NCBI GenBank assembly: GCA_022316685.1
Contig: JAKJHU010000616.1
Location: 1 to 64,000, forward strand
Direction: 5' to 3'
Source of the DNA: Progne subis subis
Taxonomy: Eukaryota; Chordata; Aves; Passeriformes; Hirundinidae
Length of the DNA: 64,000 nucleotides
Part shown: positions 12,601-26,600 of the stretch, piece after piece
How positions within the stretch are numbered: the first letter of the stretch is position 1
Layout: each line of letters opens with the position of its first letter
The notes under the pieces: generated by a model
Seen by the model: only the letters and a program-made list of their open reading frames with translations
The model's database searches: none
Told to the model about the DNA's origin: nothing
Program-made: the position numbers and the translations under genes

Positions 12601-15600
12601 GCTTCCCCCCCTCTCCTTGGCTTTGTTCAAAGGGTTTTAAAGGAGCAGCTCAGGCAGGATTTACGCACAATTTCCTTGGGTTTTTAGCACAAATTCCAAC
12701 CCTGATTCACAGGCCTGGTGAAGTTACAACCACCACGACTTCCCCGTTTTCTCTCGCACCAAAGCAGAAAAACCCCAAGTGATTTAGGAACGAGCACCCC
12801 AGTTACACACAGCTAAAGTTCATAAAATTCTCCTTCTTTCCAGGTCACCTGCAGCATTAAAAAATAATAAAAAAAACCCCCACCATAAACCCACACAGCA
12901 GCAAACTGCAGCCAGGTGTTGCTAGGGGAAAAGGTGCGGGGAGCTTCCTGCACGCCAGGGTTTTTGGACAGAATTCCTCCGGCAATCCAGCGTGCCTCTG
13001 TCACAGCTATTAAATCAATTATCCCCTTCATCCTGCCGACGGAACGAGGGCAATGAGGCGCTGTGGCTGCCCCATAAAAACACGTCCAACATCCCACAGC
13101 CAAGCTGCACGAGCGGGTTTGTCCCCGGTTTTTTGTCCAGGGCGCGTGCTCGTTTCTGTTCAAGAGGGTTCATTAAGAAATCTGAGTTTCTGCCGAGTCA
13201 GGTGGGATTCTACTGCACGGGTCAGTCCTGAGGAAATACAAATACGCAATTTCCAAGGTCGGGTCGGTAATTCCCACCCATCAAGATTCTGGAAAAGGAG
13301 TCTTAACTCCAGAAAAGCGGAATCACAGCCTGCTTTGGGTTGGAATGGACCTCCAAACCATCCAGTCCCACCTGCAGGGACACCTTGCGCTGCTCCAGGT
13401 TGCTCCAAGTTCAACCCAGCCTGGCCAACAAATTAAAAAGACTGACACGGAGGAGGGCAGTTAATCACCGAACTGCCTCCAAGAAGATCATTTTATCACC
13501 AAACAACCCGCAAAAAGTTCATTTCGGCAGCAAACCACCCGCAAAAAGTTCATTTATCAGCCTTGGAAGTTCAGGAAATCAGGCTGGTGCTTCCTTTAAC
13601 CCCAGCAATTCCTCCTGCATCCAGCTCCCACCATCACCTTTTGCACCGAGAACAACGCTCGCAGGCAAAGAAAAATAAAATAAAATAAAGAGATTCGAAG
13701 CCTCGAGCGCTTCCGAGGGGTTCCGGTCTTTTCCGAGGGATTAATTCCACAGGATTTTCCTGCAAGCTGAAGGTTTAAAGATACATTGTGTTCCGGAGGG
13801 AGATGAGAGAGGCGGGCTCAGAATGAACAAGGATCCCCTCGGGAGCCGCCGTGTGCGGGGCTGTGGCCAAGCAAGGAGCCAGCGAAGCCTCTGGAGCTTG
13901 CTTTGGATTTGGGAATGTCTGGGAAGCCCTGAGCTCGCCAGCACCGACAAAAACCACGGCCAGGAAGAGCTGGGGCAACACCAGAGCCAGGAGGGAAGGG
14001 TGCCTAAATCCCAGGAGAGCTGTCGTGCTGAAGGCAGGCGTGGAAAACACCTACTTTTAAAGTATTTTTTTACGGTTTCCAGGCTTTGGAGATCTTCCTT
14101 AGCTCAGAAGCAGAAGGAAGAGGTCCAGGCTGGTCTCAAGCACTGCGAATTTCTCCGATTGTGGGAAGCCCCTGATGTCAGCATTTCCCAGCAAGGCAGG
14201 GATTAAAATCATGGAATGGTTTTGGGTGGGAAGGGACCTAAAAGATCATCCACATCCACCTCCTGACACCTTCCACCGTCCCAGGGTGCTCCAAGCGCTG
14301 TCCAGCCTGGCCTTGGACATTTCCAGGGATCCAGGGGCAGCCTCAGCTTCTCTGGGAATTCCAGCCCAGGCAGGAATTCCTTCCTAAGATCCCACCTAAA
14401 TCCGGGTTTATTAAAGCCACTCTGGCACAGGTGACACCACCACAACCAGAGGAAAGGGAAAAGGGAATTATTATTATTTTTTTTTAGTAACAGGAGCAGC
14501 AGAAGAGCAGAGGGTGTTGGTAAAACACGGCACAAGCTCCGAGGTGTAGAGGTGGGAGGGCTGCAGGAAGATTGGGATCATTTCCCTGGGAGAATTTGGA
14601 AGGTGCTCCCACTGCTGGAAGCTCCTAGACCTAAAGTTCCCTACACAGAAACACCAAATCCACTTGGAGAGGGAAAACAGGACAGAGGGGTGAGTTTGGA
14701 TCTGCTGGAATTAGGAGCAGCTCCTGAGCCACATCTGCTCGGGCTTAATTATCCCACTTCCCTCTCTACTCCTTAACGAGGAGCTCAGCACTCAGAGCCC
14801 AGGGGAATTCTATAAATCAGCCATCCCAAAATTTACGTCCTTGAATTTCGGAGAGCTGAGGGAAGAAAATCCTCACCTGGAGTCCTGCAGGAATAACAAG
14901 ACCTGGGGTTCGTCACGTGGATCAAAAAGAGAAAAATGCCAGCAGACAAAAAGAAAAAAAAAAAAAAAAAAAATAAATGCCAGCAGTCAATTTAAAATTG
15001 AAGTTGGGTTCAGGCCTGGAAAACAGCCCACAGTGCCCGGATAAATGGTGTTGTGAGGACACTGCAATTCCCAGCTTTTAAGCTGTGTTGGGGAGTTTTG
15101 GAGTGAAGGCAGAGCTTTCCCATAATTAGTCAAAATTCAGCTGAAGCAGAAGATTCCTTGACATCACCTCCCTGAATCGCCATTATAGAAGAGACAAAGG
15201 AACACCGCTGCAACCGCACTAGAAACTAATTAACAGTTTGGTCGTTAGCAGGTGCAACTGCCTGAAAAGTGGGATTTTTGTCGCCAAGTTCCAAGTGGCT
15301 CCTCCTTCAGAGAGGAGCTGATAAAAACCCCCTGAGTTCTCCCCAGATGAACAAAAAGCCTGGAGCCGACCTCTGCCAGATGCTCTGAATTCCAGGTGAC
15401 CTCGGGCAGAGCCAGCCAGGCTTTCAAAGACACACATTTATCACAGCCTCCTTTAATAAATCAGAATTAAGCAGCCTTGACACACTTGAAGCCTTTTTGG
15501 AGGACAATATTACTAATCCACAAAACAACACAAAACAAAACAAAAAAAACCCCAAAAAACAAACCCCAATTAACCAGAGTGGATCCTCCAACAATCAAGG

Positions 15601-18600
15601 AAGTTAAAATAAAGACAGCTTGGAATTATAGAACCGGCAGCACCGCTTCCAGCAATTTTCCCTCGTGCTGCCACAGCGACTTCTTTTCCTCCCCTTTACT
15701 CATCTCTGCCATGTGACAATTTTAGCAGAGACGTGGGGCTCGGGAGAAAAAAAATAAAATAAAATAAATAAAGAAGTGGGAACGTTCTTTACCCTAGATA
15801 AATTTAAAGGGTGACGAGAAAAGTGGTTTTTCTCCCTCTACCCTGAGCTGTTCCCACCCTAAAGCTCCACAAATCTCCAGAGTTTAGCAAGGCACAGGTT
15901 TTCGGGGGTGTGGAGCTGATCCATGCACAAAAACGGGACAGGATTCTCCTCCTGGCCACGCTGGCAGCCCTAGATGGGACTCAAACCCCTCATCCACGAA
16001 GAAGCTCCATGTCCTGTCACTCTTCCCTGCAATTCCACCTCCAGCTCCCTCAGCCAGGAACTCCCCAAGCCAAGCTGAGCGTTGTGGGATTAAAAGGAAT
16101 CAGGGATTTCAGCAGGGGCAGGGCTGGCTGTAGGGCACAGCCCTGATGCTCCAAAAATAGGGATGGGGCAGGAAATTTGGATGCAAAACCTCCCTCTTCT
16201 GGCTCACGGGCTAAATTTAGTCCAGGCTGGTAATGACCTAAAAAGCAGCTGATGTGGGTTTCTGTGGCGGCTCCAGGCACTTCCTGGGAGAGGGATTTGC
16301 ACGTGGCAAAGTCCTGCTGCCTCCTGGGTGACTTCAGGAGACCCAAAATGGGAATTGTGGCCATTATTTCACACCTGGACCCAAAGGATCTGCTTGAGCC
16401 AAGCGGTTCCTGCTTCTGATCCATCCCATATCCTGGAGGAATTGGGGGAACGCTCCCCAGCCTCTTTCAGGTTTGGGCTTTTATGGCTGTTTGAAGCAGC
16501 TTGTGAAAGAATATCAAAGCCTTCAGCATCACAGCCCCATCCAACTTCTCCTGGGATGCTCAGCAGCAGATTCCAAGCCCTTGGAAATAAAACCAAACCT
16601 GCAGAGGATTGTGGAGTTCACCTATCCCAGTTTTCACCTCTGGTGCCTCCCAAGTCTGGAGAACCTCACAGACAGAACATCCTGAAACGCCTTAATGACA
16701 CCGAACTTCAGGTGGCAACAGAGATAATCTGTGACTCTGGAAGCCACCAAGAGCCACAGAGGACAATTTAAAGGGTTCAGCGGCTCCTGAGCTGGAAAAA
16801 AAATTTCCAAAACTCATTGAAAAACCCCGTTAATGCATCTCCCGAGCCCGCAGAATCCTGTTATATCCCAGCTGAGCAAAAACAATAAAGTCCAAAAGGA
16901 AGCAAACTACAGCAAACTCAACATCTGTCGGCACAGGACTAAAATTTGCCTCTAACAAGACAGAGATGTTGGTTCAGACTCAAAGCAGCCGGTTCTTACG
17001 GAATTTTGGGGTGGAAGGGACCTTGAAGATCATCTGATCCCCACACCTGCCCTAGACCAGGTTTGTTGTGCTGTAACATAAACTCTTCTCACACATAGTT
17101 CCAACTTATCCAACCAACTCCAGAGAAAAATTGACGGAAAAAAGCCAAAAAAAACCCCAGAAAAACCCCAAAGCCACGTGCACAACGTTGAGAAGAGGCA
17201 CCAGCAGCATCTGGGCACTTTTTCCACAACAGAATCCCTGCACAAGCCCCCCCAAAAATTCTTTTTTTTCTACATTTAAAGAGGTGTGACAAGCAAATCT
17301 TTGCTCACTCCTCAGTCTTTTCCAAGAAATCCCGCTGAAGCGAGGAAAACTTCAGATTTTTTTCCGGAGAACTCCCATTTCAAAAGCTCCGGCAGTTTGG
17401 GACCGCCGCACAAATCAAGGTGTGAGCGCAGGAGCTGTGACGCAGGTCAGCGAGAGCAGCTCCAAATCCCAACACCACGATCTGGGACGAACCACCAGAG
17501 CCAAACACATCCCCCTCCTCCAAAACCTACTCCCCAAAGGTGTAAAACTGAGTTTAGCACCAGGGCTTTGGGTCCTTGATTTCAGAGCAAAAGCAAAGTC
17601 GTGGCAAACCCTGAAACGCAAAATAGGGTCTTGCCAGAGATGAAAGGGATCCATTGAGGCAGTTATTGCTCACCAGCTCACTTTTAGGGGAGCTTTTGTT
17701 TCATCTGGCACGGCTGGAGTCTCAGTTTTACTCCTAGCAGTGACCAGTGACTCAAGCAGGGTTCCCAGTTTAACTGATCTGCTAAAAGCACGTGGCAATA
17801 TTTCTCCAGTCCTGCCAGATTGGGGGTTGAGGCGCTCCCCACCCCTGTCGCTGGTGTTTGGGTTTTTTTCCACGTGTAAAGCACGTTGGTTTTGTCTCCT
17901 GCCCGGTTTGCAGAACGTGGCTGCTTTCTGGGGTGGTTTCGCTCCAAATGAGGCGAATAATTAAAATTATCTTCTCACGGCAGCACCAAACAAAGCACGG
18001 CAGAAACCACCGAGTCACAAAAGCAGCGGATTCCGAGGAACGTGCAGCTCTCTCTGCAGCGGTGACTGTGACAAAAATCTGTTTGAATCCAAGACCCTGG
18101 AGCTTTCCAGGAGGCACGGGAGTTTAAAAAAGCGTGGAGCAGCTCCAGCGGGAGCAGGGCGAGTTAACACCTCCTCACATACCTTCCCTTTCAAGGAACA
18201 CAGGCTCTGGCTCCCTGGGATCTGATTTCTGACATCCCAACTTTCCAAGCCAGCCCCGTGTCCCCCCCCTCGTTCTCAAAGCACATTCTCCTGGTGGGAT
18301 CTGAGCTTTCTCCAATCCCCAGGCACGGATTCCTCCCCTGAGCCAGGAGTATTGAGTTACCAACAACGTTAAACAAAGCGCTGATCATTCGGCTTCCTTA
18401 TTTCCACTGCCTCCCTCAATTCAACACTGACACAGCCTCAAAAGGAAAAAAAAATAATAATAAACAATGAGAAATAAAAAGTAGATGCCTTCAGGAGCAA
18501 CAAGGAATAAGTGAGTGTAAGCAGGCTGAGATGTGACATTCCTGGGATAACTGCTGCACTCCTGGAAGGATCCTTCCTTTATTTCAGCCCCCTTGATTTT

Positions 18601-20562
18601 GGGATTGAGGATTCCCAAGCAAGGCCATTCCCAAAACTACTGGGAATCAGCCCTTGGGAGGGCCTTCTCATCCAAACAAAGCCCTTGCTGGTTTCTAAAC
18701 CTGATTTTTTGTTTTAGAGAGCTCCTAAAATTCAACCAAAGGGGGATGCGGGTGCCTTCGGAAAGCAGCCGGGGCATTGCGAGGTTTCAAACCCGCCTGG
18801 CTGCCATGTGAAACTGGGAGCAGCCCTGGGAACTTCGGAGAGCTGAGGGGGAAAGTCACCAAGTCTGAATTATTGGCATCAGACAGAAGAAAAACAAAAC
18901 CAGTTTCGGTTGCCTTCAGCAGAAAGGAGAGGGTGACGGAGCCACAGTTCCCCCGATGGAGCAGCTTCCACCCGATTTAGCAGCAGGGAGAAACCTCTCC
19001 CCGTTCTCAAAAAGCAAGAAAAACCAGGGAAATAAAAGGATAATTTAAAAAAAATTGATAGATTAGAAAGGATTTTTCCTGAATGGATCAGTTTGGGGAC
19101 TGCCAGGAGTCAAAGGCAAGTTTTGGGCTTCGTGCCTCAGCAATTCCACGTCGTGTTCTTGCTGTCCAGGCAAGTGTGGGTTTCCCATCCCTAAAACTGT
19201 CCAAGGCAAGGCTGGACAGGGCTTGGAACAGCCTGGGATGGTGGAAGGTGTCCCTGCCCATGGTTTGGGTGGGAACTGGATGATCTCTAAAGTCCTTCCC
19301 ACTCGAACACCTCCTGATTCCACGTTCTGCTCCTCCAGGTTCCTCTCCGTGCAGATCTCCCGATATTACGTTTTAAAAAGCCAACAGCTCCCCTCCCCAA
19401 ACGCATCTGAAAGCTCAACCCGGTCCTTTTCAAACTCAAAATTAAGACGTGGCTCCACACCACTCACACTCCGCTGAGCAAGGCTTAAAGCAGCAGCTTC
19501 ATTCCATAAAACCAAAAGGAATCTTAACTCTTCAACCGTGGCCACGCTGACGATCCAAGAGCTCCGGGGCCCGGTTTTAAAACAGCATTTTGATTTAGAA
19601 AACTCCTTTTAAGAGCAAAATGATTCTCAGTCTCTGCTCAGACAAGCCAGGGTTGTGTTCTCATGCAGCTTTCCTGCTGCAGAAATCGGGTGTCTCCTCG
19701 GACACAGCCTCGGAGCAGGCCCGGACCTGCCAGCACCGAGACAAAAAGCACCACGGCCCACAGGAAGGGGAAAAAAAAATTGCCAGCGTGGTTAAGTTAA
19801 TAATTTATCAATCTTTTCAACTTTGCATCCATTAATCTACCACGGTGGAGGTTAATCTGGGACGCTCGGGCTCAGTATCACGCGCCGGTTTTTAGTTTTT
19901 CAGGGGTGACGCCTGGTGAATTGTGTAAAAATCGGTTTTATCAAAATCCCTGATTTTACGGTGTCCATCCCTGGTATAAACATCCTTAAGCTGAACCTTT
20001 CAATGCCATTCCTGGCTGGGAGCAGGGATTCCTTCATTATGCAGGGCACCAACCTCTCCTTCCCTCATTGCCACAGCCCGTCCCAAGCCAGGCTTTAGGA
20101 AATATCCACACGCCAGTGCCTAGAAACAATCAGCTGTGACAGCAAGAAGGCAGCAAGGAGCTGCACAGCTCTCATTTCCTCCCCAAATCCCTCCCCTCAA
20201 ACTGCTCGAAGCCAGGTAAAAGCCCCCCGGAATTTGGTCAAGAATCCAAGATTTATTTAATAATCAACCGTCAGCTTTTAACCTCAGCCTCTCACAGGGA
20301 ATGACACAAAGGCTCCAGGGTGAAAACTGTCAAAAATGTAGATTTTTTTTCCCAAAGAAAACATTAACAAACTCAAACCACTCACTTTTTAAAGGAAATA
20401 ACACCAAAAAACAAAAAAAACCCCCAAACAACTAAAACCAGAGATTTCAAAACCTTTTTCGGAATAATCCGCCCTGACCCTCTATTTGTACAATCACTAA
20501 AAATATATATATATAAAAAATATATAATATACATATAATATATATATCATATATAAAATATA

Positions 20563-20605
<43 letters not shown>

Positions 20606-23600
20606 TGGGGGTTTTTTTAAATGCTGTTTTCTTGCAGCGAATCCAAGGAGAGCAGGCGCAAGGAAACACGGCGATTTCGGGAGAGCGGCACCTGACCCTC
20701 GCAAAAACCCCAACCCAAGATGGTTCCACCCCTTCCTCATGCTGAGTCACAAATACCTGGGAGCCTCCATCACCTCCTGGATGTGGATCATGCAGGAAAT
20801 CCAGCCCTGCTCCATAATTCCCAGTTTAAAGGACAAACCACCCACGAGGAATCCGAGCCCTCTGCCAATCTGCAGCACCTCGTTCCAAGTGATTTGGGAG
20901 CGATTTGGGCCTCTCCTGGAAGGCGGAATCAATTTGCTCCAGGGAATCAGTGATTTAAGATGAGAGGATGGAAATAAAACAGTGGCCAAATCCTGAATGC
21001 AGAACCCGGCCAGTCATTACTGGATACGCAAGAAGCAGCAAAATCGTTGTTTTCCAAGAGATTAAATCCACCCTCAGCCTCGGACAGATCCTTAGGGAGG
21101 GTGAGGAGCTGGGAGAAGATGGAGGGTGAAGATGAGGAGGCAGCAGTTGGAGGTGAGGGGGTCATAAAGGCGACGGGATGAGGGGGAATAGAGGATGGAA
21201 AAGCCTGGGAAGAGACTGCCTTGGTGACGGGAGAGCAAATCCTCGCACTCCTCTCCAATAAGCAGCGTTCCAGGTGTATCCACACCAAGGCACAAACAGC
21301 TCCGAGCATCCCAAAGAGGAAAAGGAAATTAAAAAAAAAAAAAAGGCAGGGGAAAAAAAAAAAGAAGCTGAGAACAGCGACAAAACCAAGTCAGGCCATT
21401 TCCCTGGGATGTGCTGGGGGCTCCATCCCATCCAGCAACTCATCCAGAGGCTGCTGCTGGAACCCACACGGGCTGCACGAGGCAGCGGAAAGCAGAGCCG
21501 ACAAGGTCGGGTGATCCTTCAGTCACGCGAGCTCTATTTTGGTGAGGAAAAACAAAGAGCGGGGCTCTGCGCTCGTTATTCCAGAAATACACGGACAAAA
21601 TCCACAGGGAGATGGAAGGGAGTGAAAAGGAGGGAAGCTGAATGCACACAGCAAGACGCACAATGAGGCGCTGAGCTCTGATACACACACACCCCCACAT
21701 CTGTAATTCACGTTTTGTATTTTTTTAAAAAAAAATTTGTTATTCAGCATTTTTGCTGCAGGAATAAAAGCCCGGGACAGCAGGAAAATTCAGGCATTTC
21801 TGCCTGGGCGTGGGATCACCTCTGACAGCGAAACCAGGAGGAGTTTGGCTGGGGATCTGCTCCACATGGGAGCCTGTCACTTTAAACCGTGGGCTCTCTC
21901 TTTCCTTAACAACAACCTGTGTTTATCCCGGGAATGGCTCCGATTAAATCACGGTTTAAGCAGGGCACCAGGCACCAACAGGTGCTGGGGATGTTCAGGG
22001 ACGCTGCACCCAGCTCTGGGCGCTTCCCAACAGCCCCATTCCTGCTGCCCTGCCTTGAGGGAAGGGGAAAAAAAATCCCAAGAAAATAAACAGGGGAAAA
22101 GTCTATCAAGGCTTTCAGTCTAGGAATAAAAACCAAGGAAATAGAGGGGAAAAAGTCTACCTAGACTTCAAATTTAAGTGAAAAAAAAGAAGACGAAGAG
22201 GGAAAAAGTCTATCAAGACTTCAAATTTAGTGGGGAAAAAAAAGAAGAAAATGAAGAAGGGAAAAGTGTATCAAGATTTGAAATTTAGGGAAAAAAAAAG
22301 AAGACGACAAAGAGGGAAAAAGTCTATCAGGACTTTCAGTTTAGGAATAAAACCCAAGGAAACAAAGAGGAGAAAAGCCTATCAAGGCTTTCAATATAGG
22401 AATAAAACCCAAGGAAACAAAGATGGGAAAAGTCTACCAAGACTTCAAATTTAAGGGAAAAAAAGAAGACAAAGAGGGAAAAAGTCTACCAAGACTTCAA
22501 ATTTAGGGGAAAAAAAGAAAATGAAGAAGGGAAAAGTCTATCAATATTTGAAATTTAGGGGAAAAAAAAGAAGACAACAAAGAGGGAAAAAGTCTATCAG
22601 GACTTTCAGTTTAGGAATAAAACCCAAGGAAACAAAGAGGGAAAAAGTCTATCAAGACTTTTAGTTCGGGAAGAAAAATTCCAAGGAAAAAAATCCCATC
22701 AAAACTTCCAGTTTAAGCGCTCCTTTGCTTTTGCTTCCCCCAGGACACAGGGCGGGGATCATGCCCGAGATTCCCTGATCCCAAGATTCCCTTTGGGAAT
22801 CACATCCTCAGGTATTTCCCCCTGTGCTGGCATTCCCACGGAGGCAGCAAACCCGGAGCCTCCAAGGAACGATCTCCTGCAGTTTATTTACTCCCTCAGC
22901 TTCCACACTCTCTGCTCCTCCTGCTCCAGGAACGGGGTAGGACAGGAATTAAAGGTGACTTTGAAGGAGAAATTCATTAAAGAAAAAAAAAACACCCAAA
23001 ATATTAAATCAACCCAACCGCCGTTTAACGGCAGCGCACGACGATGACCAGAAGCAGGACAAAACGTTCTAATTGAGATTAAATATCATATTTTTTCCCC
23101 TGGCAAATGAAACAATGCAGGGCCTCACTGAGGGGCATCTCCTGCTTTATCCAAAATATTGGGACCTGGACAAAGTGGACAGGATTGGGAGCTCAGCTCC
23201 GAGCTCCCGTTATCGGCTCCTGCTGCCGAGAAAATGCCGAGCACGTGGGAGTCACTCCAGGAGACGTTTCCAAAAGCTCGCCGGGATCGTAAAATAGTCG
23301 TGATGACACTTGAAAACAATCCCCTACTACAAATCCAAGCACAGCTCCCCTAGGAAAGCCAGGAAAAACAGCTGGCACAACCTCCTGGAGCCGGTGGAGG
23401 GGAGAGCGAGGCCACCATTTTATAGGGAATGTTTGTTTTCCTGAAATCCCAGTGCTGCCTATTGGGGTTTTTAAATTGTTAGGACAAAGAAAAGGCCTCT
23501 AGAATTTGTTTGATCAGCATTTCGTGCCCTAATTCCACTTCAGAACTGGGAATCTGGGAAGCGTCATCCTGCCAGACTACTCGGTGCTCCAAGTCCAGGA

Positions 23601-26600
23601 AATGAGATGGGGAAATAATTCAAATTATTTTTATTATTTTTATTATTTTAGCAGGGTTGGGATGTCAGGCTCCAACAGGCACTCTGCTCCAAGCAGCCCT
23701 TAACCAAAACCCTATTTCCCAGTTTGAACTCCAGGATCAAACAGGTGCATTTGGCTTTCAAGTCTGCTCGAGGAGGCCCAGCTCCCAAATCCTCCCCAAT
23801 CCAACCGACAAAGCAACAAAAGGAGAGTGAACTTCCAGCTCCAGCCAATATTTTGGGATAAAAAACCCCATCCAGACGCCAGCAAAAGCGCCGAATTCTG
23901 CTCTAAAAGCAGCGAGACGATCCCCTTGGAAGCTGTCATTTAGGCAACAAAGATTATTTATCTTCCTCCAGCGAGTTTGGGCGGAGATTTATGGATTTCG
24001 AGTTCTCCTAAAGACAGGCACCACCTCCCAAGCCACGTTTACCTGATCTGATTTCTGAAGCACCACCTGTGACAGCGTTTCTGAGGAGAAAGGGAAGGCT
24101 CTCCCACTTCTGGGAAGGGGCTGCTGCCACGTCTTTGTGCGTTCGGAAGCATCCCCCCTCATCCCTGGAGGCCTCATTAAAACGCAGCCCCAGAAGCGGA
24201 GCAGAAAGAAGCTCAGCGTGACAGTTCGGAAAACGTAGAGAAAGAGCCATCCTTTAAAACAAAAACCAAAAGGAAAAAAAAAAACCCAAAAAAAGAAAAC
24301 CCCAACAAAACAACGAAGCCCCACCAAAAGCCTACCAAAACAAGACATTCCAGCGCACACGCTCTTCCCTGGGGACAGGCCAAAGAGAACAAAGCCACGT
24401 GACCCCCGCGATTGCTCAACGCCGCTCTTGGAAGGTGTTCAAGCGGGATGATAAGTGCGGTGCTAAGCCCAGAACGACCAGAAAAAGGCATTTATCCCAA
24501 ATGTAAACTCTGGCCTACCCTTTGCCTCGACGGAGCAAACACGTTTTGGGGGGGAGGGGGGAGTTTTGAGGTTACAAAACCCGCAGGTAAACTAAGGAGC
24601 TTTTGGACTTTTATTCTCCTTGGCTCGGGACGAGCCTAAAATGAGTGGGGAGCGCGAGGTTCCGTCAATGAACGCTCCCGAACCCCCAGCTCCGCAAACC
24701 AGGCAAGCGCAGGGAGCTCCGAACAAAGCTGGCCGCTTATTTATAATTCCTTTCAGGCACGAAACGGGGTGAACCCTTCCCTTCTCCCAGCTCCGACGCT
24801 TAAAAAAATAACAGCTCGGGGACCTACGAGCCAGCCAGCCAGCATTTCCCCACAAAAGGAGGAAAATAAAGCGGCGCTAAATCAACTGCCGGCCGAGGGG
24901 AAGAGGAGCGGCTGCGGAACAATAAACCCCGGGGGTTGGAAGGGGGAACGGCCCCGTGGTTTTGGGGGGAGGGATGGGGTGTCGGGGTGGGTCTCCCCAT
25001 GGGTGTAAACACCCTGCCAGGGGCTCCCCATCAGCTGCAGCCTCGCTCCGCCCCGGGCCCGGTTTCCGGGTAGTAACAGAGCAGCCAATCCGAGGAGTAG
25101 CGAGAGCTCGAGGCCTTTTTCTCCCTGCAAACACGGCCCCGAGGTTGGCACTCGCCCCAAAACTGGGTGGGGAGGAATCACAAAGGGGAGCCCCGGTTCT
25201 GCCGTCCTCGGGGTGGGAGCTACTCGGAGAGGCCTGGCCTGGAGCCTGGGGGCTTTCCAGTGGGATAACCCTGCGCTTCCAGGCCGCTGGCGAGCGGGTC
25301 CGGAGGTGTTTTGGGGAGCATGGAGGCTCCCTGCAAAACCCCGACTCTGAAGGGTCGCGGATTACCCAGGGAACTTTGGCTGGAGCCCCCCAAAAAAGGG
25401 AGGAGGAGGGATTCTGGCTCTCTTTTCCCAGCCTCAGCAGCACAAACCCTGTCCGGAGGGAGACAATGAGTGACGGGGGAGTCAGAGCACATCCTCGTCC
25501 AGGAGATTATTAAACATCAGCTCCACGCATTCCCGCAGAGCTCTGCCCTTCCTGCAGCCCCACGGAGAGCAGGCAGCTCTCCCCTCACCTCCTGACAAAG
25601 AGGCATCCACAAAAGGACCACGGACGTGTCAGGATTGAAAATGGGAATCGTCAAAAGACCTCGCTCGGCTCCTAAACCTGTCAGAGCAGGAGAAGGCAGG
25701 AGCGGTGCTCACCCTGCTCGGTGCCCCCTCCCCACAGGGAAAGGTAGCCCTTGACAGGCCATAAATCCGTGCTATTATTCACCGTTGGAGACGTGGAAAG
25801 GGGGATGAAAAGGGAAAACTGTAACGAAAACGGCAGAAAAAAAACAAAACAAAACAAAACAAAAAACCAAAAAAAAAACCGAAACAAAACAAAACAAAAA
25901 AAAAAAAAAACCACCACCAAAACAGACAAAAACCCTGCAAGGCAACAAAACCCTGAAAGCCCCAGGAGGAGCTGCCTCCAAGCACATTCCTTCAGACGAG
26001 ACCCTTCTCCTGTGGCCACCACCGAGCCCCTCCTCGCTGCCATGTCTCAAAAGGAAACGCTGATTTCACATCGGCTTCCAGAGGGGGGAAAATTCCCCAG
26101 GGAAGCGTCTCGGGAGCCGGGGCCTAGCGAGCAGCTCACCCCGGGCGAGACGGGCAGACAAACAAAAAAGGCTGGGGAAGGGAGGGAGGGAGGGAGGAGT
26201 GGTGAGGAGTCATCTGACACATCCAACTTCCTAAGTTTGTTGTCCGCAGGAGACCGACTGCTCTAACCCTCACCCCCTTGGAAAACGAGGAGAGCGGAGC
26301 CGACAAACAACGGCTTCGCTTTCGGGAAAAGCCACTGGGGTTCCTTTTGTCAGGCGCAGAAACTCCCCCCCGCGAGAGCGCCGAGAGGAACCCCAGATAA
26401 TTCGGGGCTTTCTACCTTACCCAGCTCCTAGAAACACAAGGCAAAGCCACTTCGCAGGGAAAAACCTGCTCTTTGTCCTCCAAAAATGCTGCGACCGCTG
26501 GAGACGCCGGCAAGGAACCGAACAAAAAGGGGAAAAAAAAAAAAAAAAAAAAAAAAAAGAAAAAAAGAAAAAAAGAAAAAAAGGAGAGGGGGAGGGGAAA

